A DNA stretch of 64,000 nt from assembly GCF_001640805.2 (NCBI RefSeq), contig NC_066852.1, forward strand, positions 11,930,194-11,994,193, in the 5' to 3' direction. The notes under the pieces are model-generated. The model was not told the DNA's origin and searched no databases. It saw nothing but the letters and a program-made list of their open reading frames with translations. Every line of letters begins with the position of its first letter. Positions within the stretch are counted from its first letter, which is position 1. Position numbers and translations under genes: made by a program. Shown piece after piece: positions 46,401-58,450 of the stretch. The DNA comes from Lates calcarifer. Taxonomy: Eukaryota > Chordata > Actinopteri > Centropomidae.

Positions 46401-49400
46401 ATTCCACACATCACTGTTGGCCTGCGCTTTGGAGGTGGTCATGGCAACATATGGAGGTGTGTTGTTAATAATTAGTAAATAATTAATAACATACGCTGTT
46501 GCATATCACCTCTTAGAAAGCGGTGGTGTATCTTACAGTTCAATAATCAATAATACAGATAAATGTTTAAACCTCTTGTAGATGTGTGACAAGTTGTAAT
46601 AATGTCATTTGCTCCTGATCCATAGAGAGCAGTTTTAAGGCTGGAGGATACAGCCATGGAGGTGGTGGTGGTGACACAGCTGAGACTGATGTGTGCTTCC
46701 CCTGGATACTGGATGTGTTCAGCCTCGCCGCCTTCGATTTTTACAAAGTCATCGAGAGCTTCATCAAGGCTGACCCCACTCTGAGCAAAGATATCGTCAA
46801 ACATCTGGAGACGTGTGAGAACCTCATCATGGAGAGGATTGCATGGAGGACGGTCAGTTTTATCACACATTACTGCTACAGTATACATAACACAGCAATA
46901 AGACATAGATACTATAAATATATCATCCTTATATATTGTTTATTGGCCTATTAAAAGAAAACTCTACTAAAACATCTGCAAAAAGTATTGATTATTACTT
47001 CAGTTCAAGAATAAGATTAACATATAAACTGCTTTCTTAAAATCATTCAATATGAATTCAACATTCACTCTATATTGCTATCTCACAAACACAAATTACA
47101 TATTGAACACGTACAGAGTTATCTGCAGTATCATGTTCAAAGAAGTGAACACAGTATGGGTAACAGAATACTGTACATGAATTGACATAGTCCTGCTTAA
47201 TGCTCTTGAGAACGGTTTTCTTTTTTTAGTAGTTGTATGAAATGAACTGTGTCACTGGCTGCCACTGCCTCCACCACCAGGTGCTTCTCTGTGCACCAGG
47301 CTGCTGGAGAAATAGTAGATGAGTGGATTGAGGCAGCAGTTGGAGCTGGCGAGGGACAGCATCACTGGGTGAACAGCTTTTGTCACCTTGGCCAGGCCAC
47401 AGTGGGGCAGCAGCCCCACATGTGTGAGGGTGTATCCCAGCAGGTTGATGTGATAGGGGAGGAAGCACAGCAGGAAAACAGCCAGTACCCAGTAAATGAC
47501 TGTGAGAGTATGCTGGCGGCTACGGTGCTGGCTGCGAGAGCGGTGTCTCGGCTGGCGAAGCACATTCAGCACTCTGCTGTAACTGTAGAGAAGTAGTATA
47601 GCAGGCAGCAGAAATGACCCCATCACTAAGCCCAGGGCTGCCAGTATAATGGTTCGGTGGCGTTGCAACGATGGGTCCAACAGACAGGGCTGGTGTTGGC
47701 GAGCTGCTGCAGAGCGCAGCAGAGGCAGACTCACACTCAGCCCCAGCACCAGGCACCAGATCCCCCCACTTAGCAGCTGTGCAACACGGAGCCTGCGGAG
47801 CGTTGAAGCCAGTGGGTGCACTACAGCAAAGTAACGGTCCACAGCAATACACACCAGGAAGAAGATGCCCCCGTACAGGCTGATGTATTTGAGGGTGAAA
47901 GTGAGGTGGCAGTATGCCACTCCAGGAGTCCAGCTGGACAGGTCTCCTGTGTTGGAGGACAAGGCTCGAGCCTTTTGGTTGTAGTAGTAGATTCTCAGAG
48001 GTAGAGAGATCACAAAAAATAAGTCGGCAGCTGACAGGCTGACCATGTAGATGGCTGTGCTGTTGATGGTGCAGGGAGATATACACAGTTTGCGCAGAGC
48101 CAGGCTGTTGGTGGCCAACCCTACCAGGAAGATGACACTGTAGGACACTTGATAGAAAGTAAATCGGTAGCTGGTGTCCACTGTGCAGTTAGACAAAGGT
48201 GAGAACGGCTTGACTGGTACGTCAGTCATATTCCACAGCTCCATGTCTCAAAATGATTTGCTGCTCCAACACTTTAAATCACTGTGTCGCTCTCATATCT
48301 GAAGGACATTAGGTTGGTTGAGGTTAAGATAAAATGGTGGAAGAAACATGTTCAGTAGCCTCTGCTGGAGCAGTTAAACCTGTAGCAAGTAAAAACGTAA
48401 TAAACTCAGAATGTCTCCTGTTTTTCCTGTTTTATGGAATGTAAATTTGCTGAGGTGAATATGCTACAACGACTAACAGAGCTGAATTAATGTTTGATAT
48501 GCAGGACGACAGTTGAACGAACCCTGTCAATAAAGTTTTAACTGCTAACCCCTGCTCCCATAAAACAAGCAAACATTTGGTTTCATTACACGCAGAGTGG
48601 GGAAAAAACGCAACACCTCACAATGTAATACTACTACCTGGTAGTAAATACACATTTAGTGAAGTTAAAAGTTTATCTTTTGTCAAGATTGTCAGAGGTG
48701 TTCATTTAACTTGAGAGTGATTTATTTATTTATTTATTTTTTTAAATTATTTTTTTTAGGCTGTAGTTTGTAGCGCGTGAGTAAATATCCAGTTAGGCAT
48801 CTCACAGTCAATATCAGGGAGGGTCTGATTGAAAGCAACCTTTACTAATGCATTTTTCATCATGGGTACTTTTCCACTGTCATTTTATATAATTTAGCTT
48901 TTTTGTGATCAGGCTCTTGGAACAACTCACAACACACTCTAGTCATAAAATGACCGTTGAGTTTAATCAATACCACTGACTGAGGAGCTTTTCAATTTCA
49001 AAAATACAGTGGTGAAATTTTTTTTTGATACACACCCATTGATTATATCAGCTTTCAAGTAGAGTCTCAAGTAAAAAAATTCCATTCTCCATAACATTAT
49101 TTCATGAGGTGTTTTATTTTATTTATTTTTTTGTTTAATGTAATGTTCAGGCATTTAAAGCAAACTTTTCCTCTCCTGGCCCCTTAATTTTGTCTCACAT
49201 TCACATTTAACACCTAATTATGAAAAACCTCTTGACATAATTTTGACCTGCTGCAGTTGTTAAACTGAAGTTGATGTGATCAAGAATTGCAAAGCATGCA
49301 GCAGTTTTGTGGCTCTTAATGTTATCCTATTGTATTTTTTCTTTGGTTCTTTCCCTGTGAAAGACAAATAAATGATAGAATATCACATATTATATATGTA

Positions 49401-52400
49401 GTATTAAGTTTTGTTTCTGCCAAACTCTGATAAGCTGATACAGTTCATTTCTGTCTTCATTTTATAAAAATAACATATGTTAGTCCATGATATACTGTAC
49501 ATATAAAAGTCACAGAGGAGAATTATAAAAAACAGATAAACTTCATCACTCACCAGTATCAGGATCTCATCAGTGCAGTGACAGTGTGATCAAGTTATTT
49601 TTCCAGTCAGTTGGCGTTGAGCAGCAGGATATCTTGTTAGGATGCTATAGCAGGGCATATGCTGCTGATTGGAGCAGTTCACACCTAGACTCGCCCACCC
49701 CTCTCTCTTCCTTTTACTTATTCTATCTCCCCACTCTCTCCTTTCCTACACACACGTGGTTTATTCTTTTTGCCTAATTTTTAGCTCATTAAGTCAAATA
49801 GTTTAGAGAGCTTTAAAAGTCCTGATCACTAGTTTGTACTGACGATTGACAGATGTTAGCCAACAGTTCAGAATTTAGTCATCAGTCTTACAATTAAGCA
49901 GAGGTAGTTTCATTACCACCACGGTGGGAGTTATGTTGATGGCTTAGTGTTAAAAACCTACAGGAGTGACTGGAGTTAATCATTAACTGCGTTTGTCAGA
50001 CAGCTAATAGAGCAGCAGCAATAATTCACTTGGAGAAGGTGCTGTAACTACATAGTAGTGCATGTTTGTGGGTAGTAGAGTCAAAGAGAAAACCAGAGAA
50101 AAACATTTTTGATGCCATATATGTCTTAATTAGCCAGAAAGTTAAAGCCTTTATCTTCATCAATTATCTAGATCAGATTTTTATGTACACACCATAGTCA
50201 GACAGCTAAATGTTGCCAATTAAATTGATATAATTAAAACAGAGTTGAACTAATTTCCCGTTAGTTCCCATTTTAATAATCTTAATTTGGAGAAAATTAG
50301 ACTGCAATGGCACATATGACATAGCTAGACACCTTTTTGCCCTTGATACATAAATCTGAATTAGATGGACAGAATTACAACATAAATGAAAGACACAAGG
50401 CTTGACTGCAAAATGACTAGTTATGATTTATTCTCCTGCGTGCATAAAAAATAAATCCTGCCTTCATGTTACACAATACCATTACAGATGAAAATTAAGT
50501 GGTGTTTTTACTATTCAATAAACCTGCTTAAAACAGTAAAAAAATAAATGGACCAGTCATCACTATAATTATTGTTATTTAACATATTATTGAAGTGACA
50601 TTCTTAAATATTGTAAGACCGTGTGATTATCATGTCATCTTGAGTCAGAGTGACTTTTTTGCACAAAACCATTAATCAAATATTTTGTTTGTGCTCAGTG
50701 GACAAAGTAAATTTTCATCCTGATAAGCCTGTTTGTATTACATGTAGTGGTGTAAGGAGTCCAAACATGGCAAAATAAGAGTTTAGAAATTGCTAAATGT
50801 TTTATTTATCCTGAGTATGGCAATTTTAAATTAATGCTCTGTACTATTCACTGGGTCTGGGTTAGAATTGTAGCAACCACCTCTGTGCTCTAATTTTCAA
50901 ATGTTCTTCTCCCTCACAAGGCACGTTGCTGCTCGCCTGCTTTGGTTTCACAATCTTTCTCATCAGTGCATAGTGATGATGAGGCTACCCTTGTCAGTGC
51001 AGATCCTCAGGCTAAGCCTCTCAGCGGGAATGCAGTAGTGCTCGGTCTTGCAGCACACAGCTTTTACAAGAAGGAACAAATATTTCACATACATTCAAGC
51101 TTCATAATATTCCATTTGCACTGTGAGCTGTGTTTTCACATTTAGTTAGTCTAGCTTAAATGCCTCATTTTTTCTTGATTCCTATCAAATTCTTCTTAAA
51201 CTTAATTAATTAAATCTAATCTGTGAGTTGAGAGTTGATGGAAAATTCCTTGTGTTGCAACTCACCTTGAAATTTGTTTCCACTTATTTTTGTTGTATAT
51301 GCAGAAATACATGTTAGATATGTATTTATATTTTTACTCTCCCCAGATTTTCTATAGAAATGGCCAGGTATCTAGATAAGGCCATTGGCAAAGGTAATGC
51401 AGTGTTGCCTGGTTAAATACAACTGTCAATTATTGACCACACCTGTAATCTGTATTTGAATTTATTGAGTCATTGTGCATTCATGGCATTGGCCAACAAC
51501 AATACCTGTAGCTGTGATGTTAGTACTTGTCTAATGAGTAATGAGTCTAGACAAATCATTTGGTAGCACCCTAAGAGACACATGGGTACCTGATACCCTG
51601 ATATTGTCAAACATTTCACAACACCCTACTCTATTAAACAAGTAGTGAATTTAAAACTCCAAAAAGTTAAACACTCTTTTATTTGCTTTCAGTGTAAGGA
51701 GTAAATGTTGTTATAGAACATGTTGCTCTAGAAAGTGCTTAAAAGCCTTAGTGAGGCCACAAATATATAGAAACTATACAGCACAATACATAAAAAGCTG
51801 TAATACTGGTTCAGCATAGCCAAAGACTAATTTTTCCAAAGAATTTACACTGATGAATAACACTACAATTACAATGTCTTATGTATAAAAGCTGAAGTTA
51901 TTTTCAGCACCATGGACCTGACTGTGGCTTACACTCCTGTCATTTCCACTAATGAACATTATAATCTCATAATTTATTCGCTAATAGATTAAAGAGTTTT
52001 CTAACTGCGTTGTGAATTGTCACCCTGATAAAGGTATTTATGCTGCGACACACACTTTTACAGTTTTCAGATGTTTGACTGGCTTTACTCTTTTATTGAC
52101 TGAATAGAAATCTGTGTCATAAGTCTCAGTCTAAAGTCTCTGTGGTGTCCAGTAGACACTGAGTGACTCCTTAGTAACTACTGTGTTTATGTGTTGTTAT
52201 GCTCACTGAATTATCAGTCATGTCACATAATAGAGTTGACATTAGACTGTCGACTCATTGTTAAACATGTTTGTTCTCAGACTCCTTGGACTACTTTGTG
52301 TGCTGTCCATCTGTAGTCTGTCGAACAGCTTGGCACCATTTTGCCACACTGTGGATTTGTGTCTGATGGAGCTCTGAATGGTATCCGACGTAAAGTAGTA

Positions 52401-55400
52401 AATAACTGGATCAAAGCAGCAATTGGTCACTGCTATGCACAAAGAGATGGGGTAGATGGTTCTGACCACATGTTCTGCATAACATCCCTTCAGGACGTTA
52501 GAGCGGACCATGGAGTAGAACATGAGGTTGACATTGTAGGGAATGAAACAGAAGCAGAAGATGAACAGATGCACGAGGATCATCCTCAAAATTTTGGCCT
52601 TGTTAAGGCTCCCTCCACGGCTGATGGTTTGCGGTTTCCTCAGTGTCCGAAGCACCATGACCGAGCAAAACACATTGACCATCAACGGGATGATGAAGCC
52701 CACGGTCTCAATAAACACCACCACCTTGGACAGCTCAGTCTTCCACTGGCCTTTGGAGTAGTTTTCAAAGCAGAAGTTTGAGGAGTGGTTTACATTTTTA
52801 GGTGAAGTGGTGTCCAAAAGAAACCCTGTGGGTATACTTCCAGAGAGAACCATTATCCACACTGTACAACAGGCCAATTTGGCATTCCTCTTAGTTCGAA
52901 TAGTCTGGGACCGGAACGGGTGCACAATGGCCAGGAAACGGTCAACACTGATGCACGTGAGGAAGAGGATGCTGCCATACATGTTGGTGTAGAAAAGGGC
53001 CACAGAGATCTTGCAGAGCACACTTCCAAACATCCAATCACGTTTAATGAAGTAAACAATCCGAAAAGGCAAGCTGAGAACAAAGAGAGAGTCTGAAACA
53101 ACAAGGTTGATCATGTATGTTGTGGTCTCATTTCGCAGTTTCAGTGTACACCAAAAAATATACACAGCCACCATGTTGAAGAAAAGTCCAACCACAAACA
53201 CCAGGCTGAAAACCGAGCTGTACAGAGGGTACTTAAAGTCATCATTCTTAACACATTTACTGTTATCTGGAGTGACACCCAGTGCACTGAAGTTATACGC
53301 TTGTAGGTTGCTATTATACATCTTTAAACCAGGGTGGTAAAGAATATTTACAGAGTGAAAACGACCTCCTTAGTCCAAGTCCAGCTTGTCAATACAACCA
53401 TGTGCAACAGGCTGGAAAAACTTCTGTTTCACTTATAAAATACTGCGAAAAAAAGTATACAGCAGATCCACAAATTGCCAGTATTGGTATCCACAGTTCT
53501 TTACATCAGTTTTCCTTATGTAAAAGCTCTCCTTCAGGTTCAGTATTGGTCATTTAAGTCCAGTTACCAGTCTTTTCAATTGTCTTCCACGGTTGAAATA
53601 TTTATTCCCTTTTAAAGAAGAATCATGTGTCTCGTTTCAAGTCTGTTAACAGTTGAGTGGGTCTTCACTTCTCTTGTTCTCCTGTCTGTTCCTGCAGCAG
53701 CCCTCAGGATAGGCATGGTGCCTGTTACTCTGCTTCTGCCTGATCATAAATCAGAAAGCTCATAGCAGGCTCCAACACAAAGAACTCACTGGTCTGATGA
53801 AACACTGAGGGAGGAGCCTCCACAGGGGACAAAGTCCTCCCATCGCTGCTTTGCTTTTGCATTTACCTGAAATTTGAATAATGAGATTCTAGCAGAATTT
53901 GGTGTGGTCCATGATATTCACAATTTCTGTTTATCTACAAACTTAAATGAGGGGTTTCTTGGTTCTTGACTGCTACAAGTGTGTTTAGATTAGCCTACCA
54001 AATATCACAGTATTTTGTTCAGCAAGAGACTTGTTGTCTGCCTGCTTGCACAGTATATGACATAGCTTTATCATGTTTTCTTTTTATGACTGTGACTGTT
54101 TGGCTTGTTTCACTTTGAATTTTCAAACAAATAGCCAGGTAAATTTAGAGATCTGAAATTAAACAAGAATCTATAGTAGACAATGAACACAGGACTCTTA
54201 TCAGTGCAATGATTTTACATAACCTGACTTACTGTTGCAGTGTTGTTACCAGTCACGTATTATACATGACTGAATGCTGTTTAAGTAATCTCTTTCAAAG
54301 TGTACTTTTGAAATGTGCCAGTGGCGTCAGCCGGGCGTGGCACGTATGACATGAAGAATGTACTAACAACATGTCTGTACCTGCAGCCACTGTGTAAACT
54401 GCCAAGTAGTAACCACACCTACTTCCACTGTATGATCTCATCTCTGATTTTTATCTCAGTGTAAGATATTGTATTAGTCTTGATTTTGATTTTTAAGATT
54501 AGAAAAGCTTTCTCTCTTTCCTCCCATGGTTTCCTCACATCACTGAGACTGTTACAGCTGAAACAATTAGTGAATTAATCGATTAATAGTAATCCTTAAT
54601 GTGATTTAGGTGCACATGTGATTAAAGGTAAAAAATCATCATCATGCTTGTGTCTCCACAGGGCTCCCCGCTGTTTGAACTGCTGAAACAGGAGCATGAG
54701 GGTGGAGCGGCTGAACAGGTGGAGACCCCGGCCAGTTTCAGCCAACCACTGCAGCACAACCACACTGCAGCTGATCTGTGAGTCTGTAATCAGCAATCTG
54801 TCTGTTTTTCAGCTGCTGGTATGCGGCAGTTAAGAGACCCCAAAACCCTTATACCTGTTGTGAAACACTGTGAGTCACAATTACAAGAGCTCGTCACTTT
54901 GATTAAGTCATAGATTAAAAAAAAGATATCTGTTAAATTCCATGACTTATTCACCATGAATTTTCCCCCTTGTGTAACTTTAAACCTAGTCTGAACCCTT
55001 TAATTATCTATAGCATGTGGTTTACGTTTAATGGAATTTTTTTTAAGTTGACGGTGTAACTGACAGGGCCCACTCGTTTCTCCGTTGTCCTTACAGGTAT
55101 CTGTCCCCCATGCGCCCTGGTCTTCGTGTCTTGCCCCATGAGTCCACAGCCACAGCCTCTTCTCAAGCTTCCTCTCAGGCTCCGGCCCAGCCTGCTAGTC
55201 AGACTCCACGACACCGAAAGTCCAACTCTCTCAGTCTCTTCTATAAAAAGTGTAAGATGTCGTTTAAGCTCTCACTCACTTATTTCTGATTAGTACAGAT
55301 TCCTGTTAGTTAAGTTATATTTCCTGCTAAACATTAAGTGTCTCTGGCACTTTGGATGAATTCTGTAAATTCTCTGTGATAAACAAAATTTAATGTTGCA

Positions 55401-57401
55401 AACAAAAATTCAGTGATTTTTGTCAGTGATAGATTTTCTTTATAATGAAATGGAAATTACTAAAATATTAACTTGAGTCAATACATTTTAATAAGATTGA
55501 AGAAAGTATTAGAGATTACTATAGTAATCCTTCAGGTTTTTTCTCCAGTTAAATCACAGTTTACTGCTGTTTCTCTCTGTGCCCAACTGTCTCTATGGTT
55601 TTCTCTCTGTAGTGTACCGCCTGGCCTATACAAGGCTGAAGATGCTCTGCTCCTACCTGCTGTCCTCCCACCCTGAACTGGAGCCCATCATATGGACACT
55701 CTTCCAGCACACTTTGCAGCACGAGTATGAGCTGATGAGAGACCGCCATCTCGACCAGGTAACCCGACAAGATGCTGCTCTCTTCTCTTGTTCTCTCACC
55801 ATTTCTCTCCTCATGTGTTCTTTTTTTCTCAAACTGCTTCTCATTGTTCTTGCAGTTGATGATGTCAGCCATGTATGCCATATGTAAAGTGAAGAGTGTT
55901 GACCTGCGCTTCAAGACCATTGTCACAGCATACAAGAACATGCCCAACACTAACCAGGAGGTGATGCAACCTTTTAAAAATGTCATTAATAACTTTGTCA
56001 TCCTTTAGGCTGCTTTTTTTTTTTTTTTTTTTTGCTGCCGTGCCGTATGTTGAATTATGATATAAAACAGTTTTTAACGTCACGTCTCTTTGTGTCACTG
56101 CATGTGTTGCAGACCTTTAAGCATGTGTTGATCACTGAGGGCCACTATGACTCCATCATTGTCTTCTACAACCAAGTGTTCATGCAGAGGCTGAAAACCA
56201 ACATCCTGCAGTATGCATCTACCAGGGTGAGTCACCTTCCCTGTCAGGAGCTACAGTTTCATTTTTAATACATTTACAATCAGATAAATGTATATATACC
56301 TCCTATATCCTCTCATTGTGGCTGCTTTTTTTTTTTTTTCTTTAGCCGCCTACCCTCTCTCCAATCCCACAAATACCACGCAGCCCCTACAAGTTCCCTA
56401 ACTCACCTCTGCGCGTGCCTGGCAGCAACAACGTGTACATCTCCCCCCTCAAAAGCCCACGCATGTCCCCGGGTATCATGACTCCTCGCACCAGGTCAGT
56501 TCTTTACATTCCCTGCAGTTCAGCCACATTTGTGAAATAGCATGACACTGTAAATTGATTTTGACAAAAGTCTCTTTGCACATGCTTTTTTCTCATTTTC
56601 ATTTTTTTGCCTTTACAGAATGCTGGTATCGATCGGTGAATCGTTTGGGGTAAGTATTAAAGGAAAATCTCAATTGAAGAGCCACAATGGCAGTGATCGT
56701 TTCCTCACCGACTCTGATGTTTCTGTTTTGTTTTCATCTGCAGCTGTCCGGTCGGTTCCAGAAGATCAACCAGATGGTCAACAGCAGCTCATGTAAGAGG
56801 GCTCTGGATCTTGGCCCCTCTCCAAAGCCTCTGAAGAGATTGCGATTCGATGGTGATGGACAGGATGAAGCTGATGGCAGGTCGGTCACAAATGGTGTTG
56901 TACTAGCCATGGAATACTAGCCCCCTGATTAACTAACTTTATATCAAAGTAACACAACACAAGTGAAGAAAGATATCAGGAGTAAGGAGCTTTTTTCCAA
57001 CTGTAGAGCACACAGTAGAAATTAAATTAATATTACAGGTCATCTGAATGGGTGTGGTAACAAAAATGTATTGTACCAGCCTGTGCACAGTTAAATAGTT
57101 GCTATAACAGTCTAAATTGTTTTCATGATAGATGGATGGAGCTCACTTTATATATTTTAATTCACAGCAAATCTGGTGGAGATTCCACACTGATACAGAA
57201 GCTTGCAGAGATGAGTAAGTAAACACTGCTTTACATGTTCAGTTCCATATTTGCCTCTCTCTTCCTCTCGATGTATTTGTACTGTCACTTGTATATATTG
57301 TGTATGTATGTTCCTCTGTTGATGATTTGTTTCATTTAGGTTCCACTCGCAGTCGTATGCAGGAGCAGAAGATGAAGGAAGAGGAAGCAAAAAAAGAGTA
57401 A
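40468..57401 (+). CDS. rb1: Retinoblastoma protein RB1 (27 coding exons)
   Basis: RB1 represses E2F-DP genes and is inactivated by cyclin-CDK phosphorylation. Exons run 40468-40577, 40996-41116, 41669-41772, 41861-41995, 42093-42131, 42270-42319, 42564-42674, 43050-43195, 43301-43378, 44620-44729, 44829-44906, 45417-45504, 45607-45723, 45815-45871, 46191-46222, 46380-46456, 46626-46852, 54662-54777, 55097-55251, 55613-55758, 55856-55960, 56113-56226, 56346-56494, 56619-56649, 56744-56880, 57168-57214, 57340-57401; 913 aa. Many exon lengths (39, 111, 78, 110, 78, 88, 117, 57, 32, 77, 146, 105, 114, 31) equal the human ones as I recall them. The N-domain occupies exons 2-10, pocket A about 361-565, and pocket B about 600-772 (YAICKVK). 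CDK sites include [29 protein letters not shown] and ISPLKSP. The cyclin-docking motif KPLKRLRFD is present. Intron 17 hosts two receptor genes. Confidence 0.98.
47252..48244 (-). CDS. P2Y10/GPR174-like class A GPCR, intronless, nested in rb1 intron 17
   Basis: A single exon encodes 330 aa, from ATG at 48244 to TGA at 47252. Seven hydrophobic segments carry rhodopsin-family signatures: N46 in TM1, D74 in TM2 ([19 protein letters not shown]), Cys112 paired with Cys187, DRY at 136-138, [11 protein letters not shown] in TM6 (about 257-267) and NPLIYYF from 306. N-glycosylation sequons lie at N5 and N19. LKYISLY in TM3 and LPLRIYYY in TM2 resemble P2RY10 and GPR174, lysophosphatidylserine-type receptors, more than LPAR4/6. 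The first extracellular loop is about 12 residues longer than in those relatives, and the C-tail is short and Gly-rich with no palmitoylation Cys. A minus-strand AATAAA lies at 46939-46944. Ligand and orthology are not established. Confidence 0.88.
   Translation of the reverse strand: MELWNMTDVPVKPFSPLSNCTVDTSYRFTFYQVSYSVIFLVGLATNSLALRKLCISPCTINSTAIYMVSLSAADLFFVISLPLRIYYYNQKARALSSNTGDLSSWTPGVAYCHLTFTLKYISLYGGIFFLVCIAVDRYFAVVHPLASTLRRLRVAQLLSGGIWCLVLGLSVSLPLLRSAAARQHQPCLLDPSLQRHRTIILAALGLVMGSFLLPAILLLYSYSRVLNVLRQPRHRSRSQHRSRQHTLTVIYWVLAVFLLCFLPYHINLLGYTLTHVGLLPHCGLAKVTKAVHPVMLSLASSNCCLNPLIYYFSSSLVHREAPGGGGSGSQ
52242..53321 (-). CDS. lpar6: Lysophosphatidic acid receptor 6 (LPAR6/P2Y5), nested in rb1 intron 17
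   Basis: An intronless 359-aa class A GPCR runs from ATG at 53321 to TAA at 52242. Identity rests on long LPAR6-like blocks: [16 protein letters not shown] TM2 (here [12 protein letters not shown]), [83 protein letters not shown] and the C-terminus MFNNESTV (human ends IFDNESAA). LPAR6 couples LPA to G12/13 at the plasma membrane. In mammals LPAR6 also sits antisense inside RB1 intron 17, so position and sequence agree. The N-terminus is about 15 residues longer than in human. A minus-strand AATAAA (plus-strand TTTATT 52092-52097) lies about 145 nt after the stop. Confidence 0.95.
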   Translation of the reverse strand: MYNSNLQAYNFSALGVTPDNSKCVKNDDFKYPLYSSVFSLVFVVGLFFNMVAVYIFWCTLKLRNETTTYMINLVVSDSLFVLSLPFRIVYFIKRDWMFGSVLCKISVALFYTNMYGSILFLTCISVDRFLAIVHPFRSQTIRTKRNAKLACCTVWIMVLSGSIPTGFLLDTTSPKNVNHSSNFCFENYSKGQWKTELSKVVVFIETVGFIIPLMVNVFCSVMVLRTLRKPQTISRGGSLNKAKILRMILVHLFIFCFCFIPYNVNLMFYSMVRSNVLKGCYAEHVVRTIYPISLCIAVTNCCFDPVIYYFTSDTIQSSIRHKSTVWQNGAKLFDRLQMDSTQSSPRSLRTNMFNNESTV

Positions 57402-58450
57402 CTCTAAACCCTACTGAACTGACCTGCACTGTTTGTCACAACGTGAACACTAGCTTTTGTTCACACAGAAAATGAAACATAAGTTTCTCAGTTTCTCTGT
57501 ACATTTAGCATTGGATTTTAGTTTTAGTATTTAACTTTGTGTTTGAGGAGTAATATGTGAATATGGAGGACTTTCTCCTCTCTTTTCCTTTTTTGTTGAT
57601 GCTTTAACTGAGTGTTTTAACTGAATAATGATTGACTTCATTGAATTTGATTTGAATTTGACTTATTGGAGATTAAGTATGTTTGTTTTTTTTAAAAAAA
57701 GGTATTAATTTGTGGATGTTGTAAGAAATCAATGTTTTCACTCTCAAGACTGTTCTCATTTGTCAAAAGCTTTGTAAGGACACTGCTGGTTTTCTTGTTG
57801 TCACCAGTTGGTTGAGTCGTAACCATCGTCGGGACCTTCACATGCTGACCTTTTTCTTTTTGACAGAGTCATTTCAGATTTTTATTTTTCAATCATGATG
57901 CAACATTTTTAGTGTTAAATCATGATTACCCTCCTCAAAAAAGAGTAAAAGTCAGCCTCAGAAGGAAATTCCTTTTGGATATCATACTTGAACTTGTTTA
58001 ACATCTTAAGAAAGTTTCATTTGTGCCATAAAATGAGAACTATGAAACAATCAAATATCATCTAAAGGAAAATCAGACATAATTTGCACTCAACCAAAAT
58101 TCATTATTATGTAGTAGTTTTGTTACAGATGATGTTTCTCTCTGGTGTAGTGTATAATTTTGTAGTAACTTCTGCTTTATTTTTGGGTGGTAAAAATACT
58201 TCATACATCAATTGCAAACTCCTAATGTGTTTCAACTGAAGGATTTTTTTTATGTTTGCAGTCACAATTTTCTACAGATAAGTTAGTAAATTTTAGGTTT
58301 TGAAAATGGGTGTTGGAGGATTTGGTGAAATATTGCTAAAATGTCAACTACCAGAGTTTTTAAATTAAAATGTGTTTATATTGTACTTTATTGAAGTAGC
58401 TCGTTTACATAGTAAATATTTCTTTTGAAAATATAATTTTGTTTTTGTTC
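57402..58450 (+). other. rb1: rb1 3' UTR
   Basis: The TAA at 57399-57401 is followed by AT-rich sequence with an ATTAAA at 58364-58369, a plausible polyadenylation signal. There is no supported coding content. Confidence 0.5.

Larger units (their letters stand above)
46853..54661 (+). other. rb1: rb1 intron 17, host of two antisense GPCR genes
   Basis: This 7.8-kb intron is the largest in the gene, with its donor after ...MERIAWRT and acceptor before GSPLFELL. It separates pocket A from the spacer and pocket B exons. Outside the two receptor genes it is AT-rich. I see no other gene in 48245-52241 (about 4 kb) or 53322-54661. Confidence 0.9.

Noticed and set aside
47520..48086. 188-aa minus-strand open frame overlapping the intronic receptor
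   Set aside because: Alternate frame of the GPCR gene; the 330-aa frame holds all receptor motifs.
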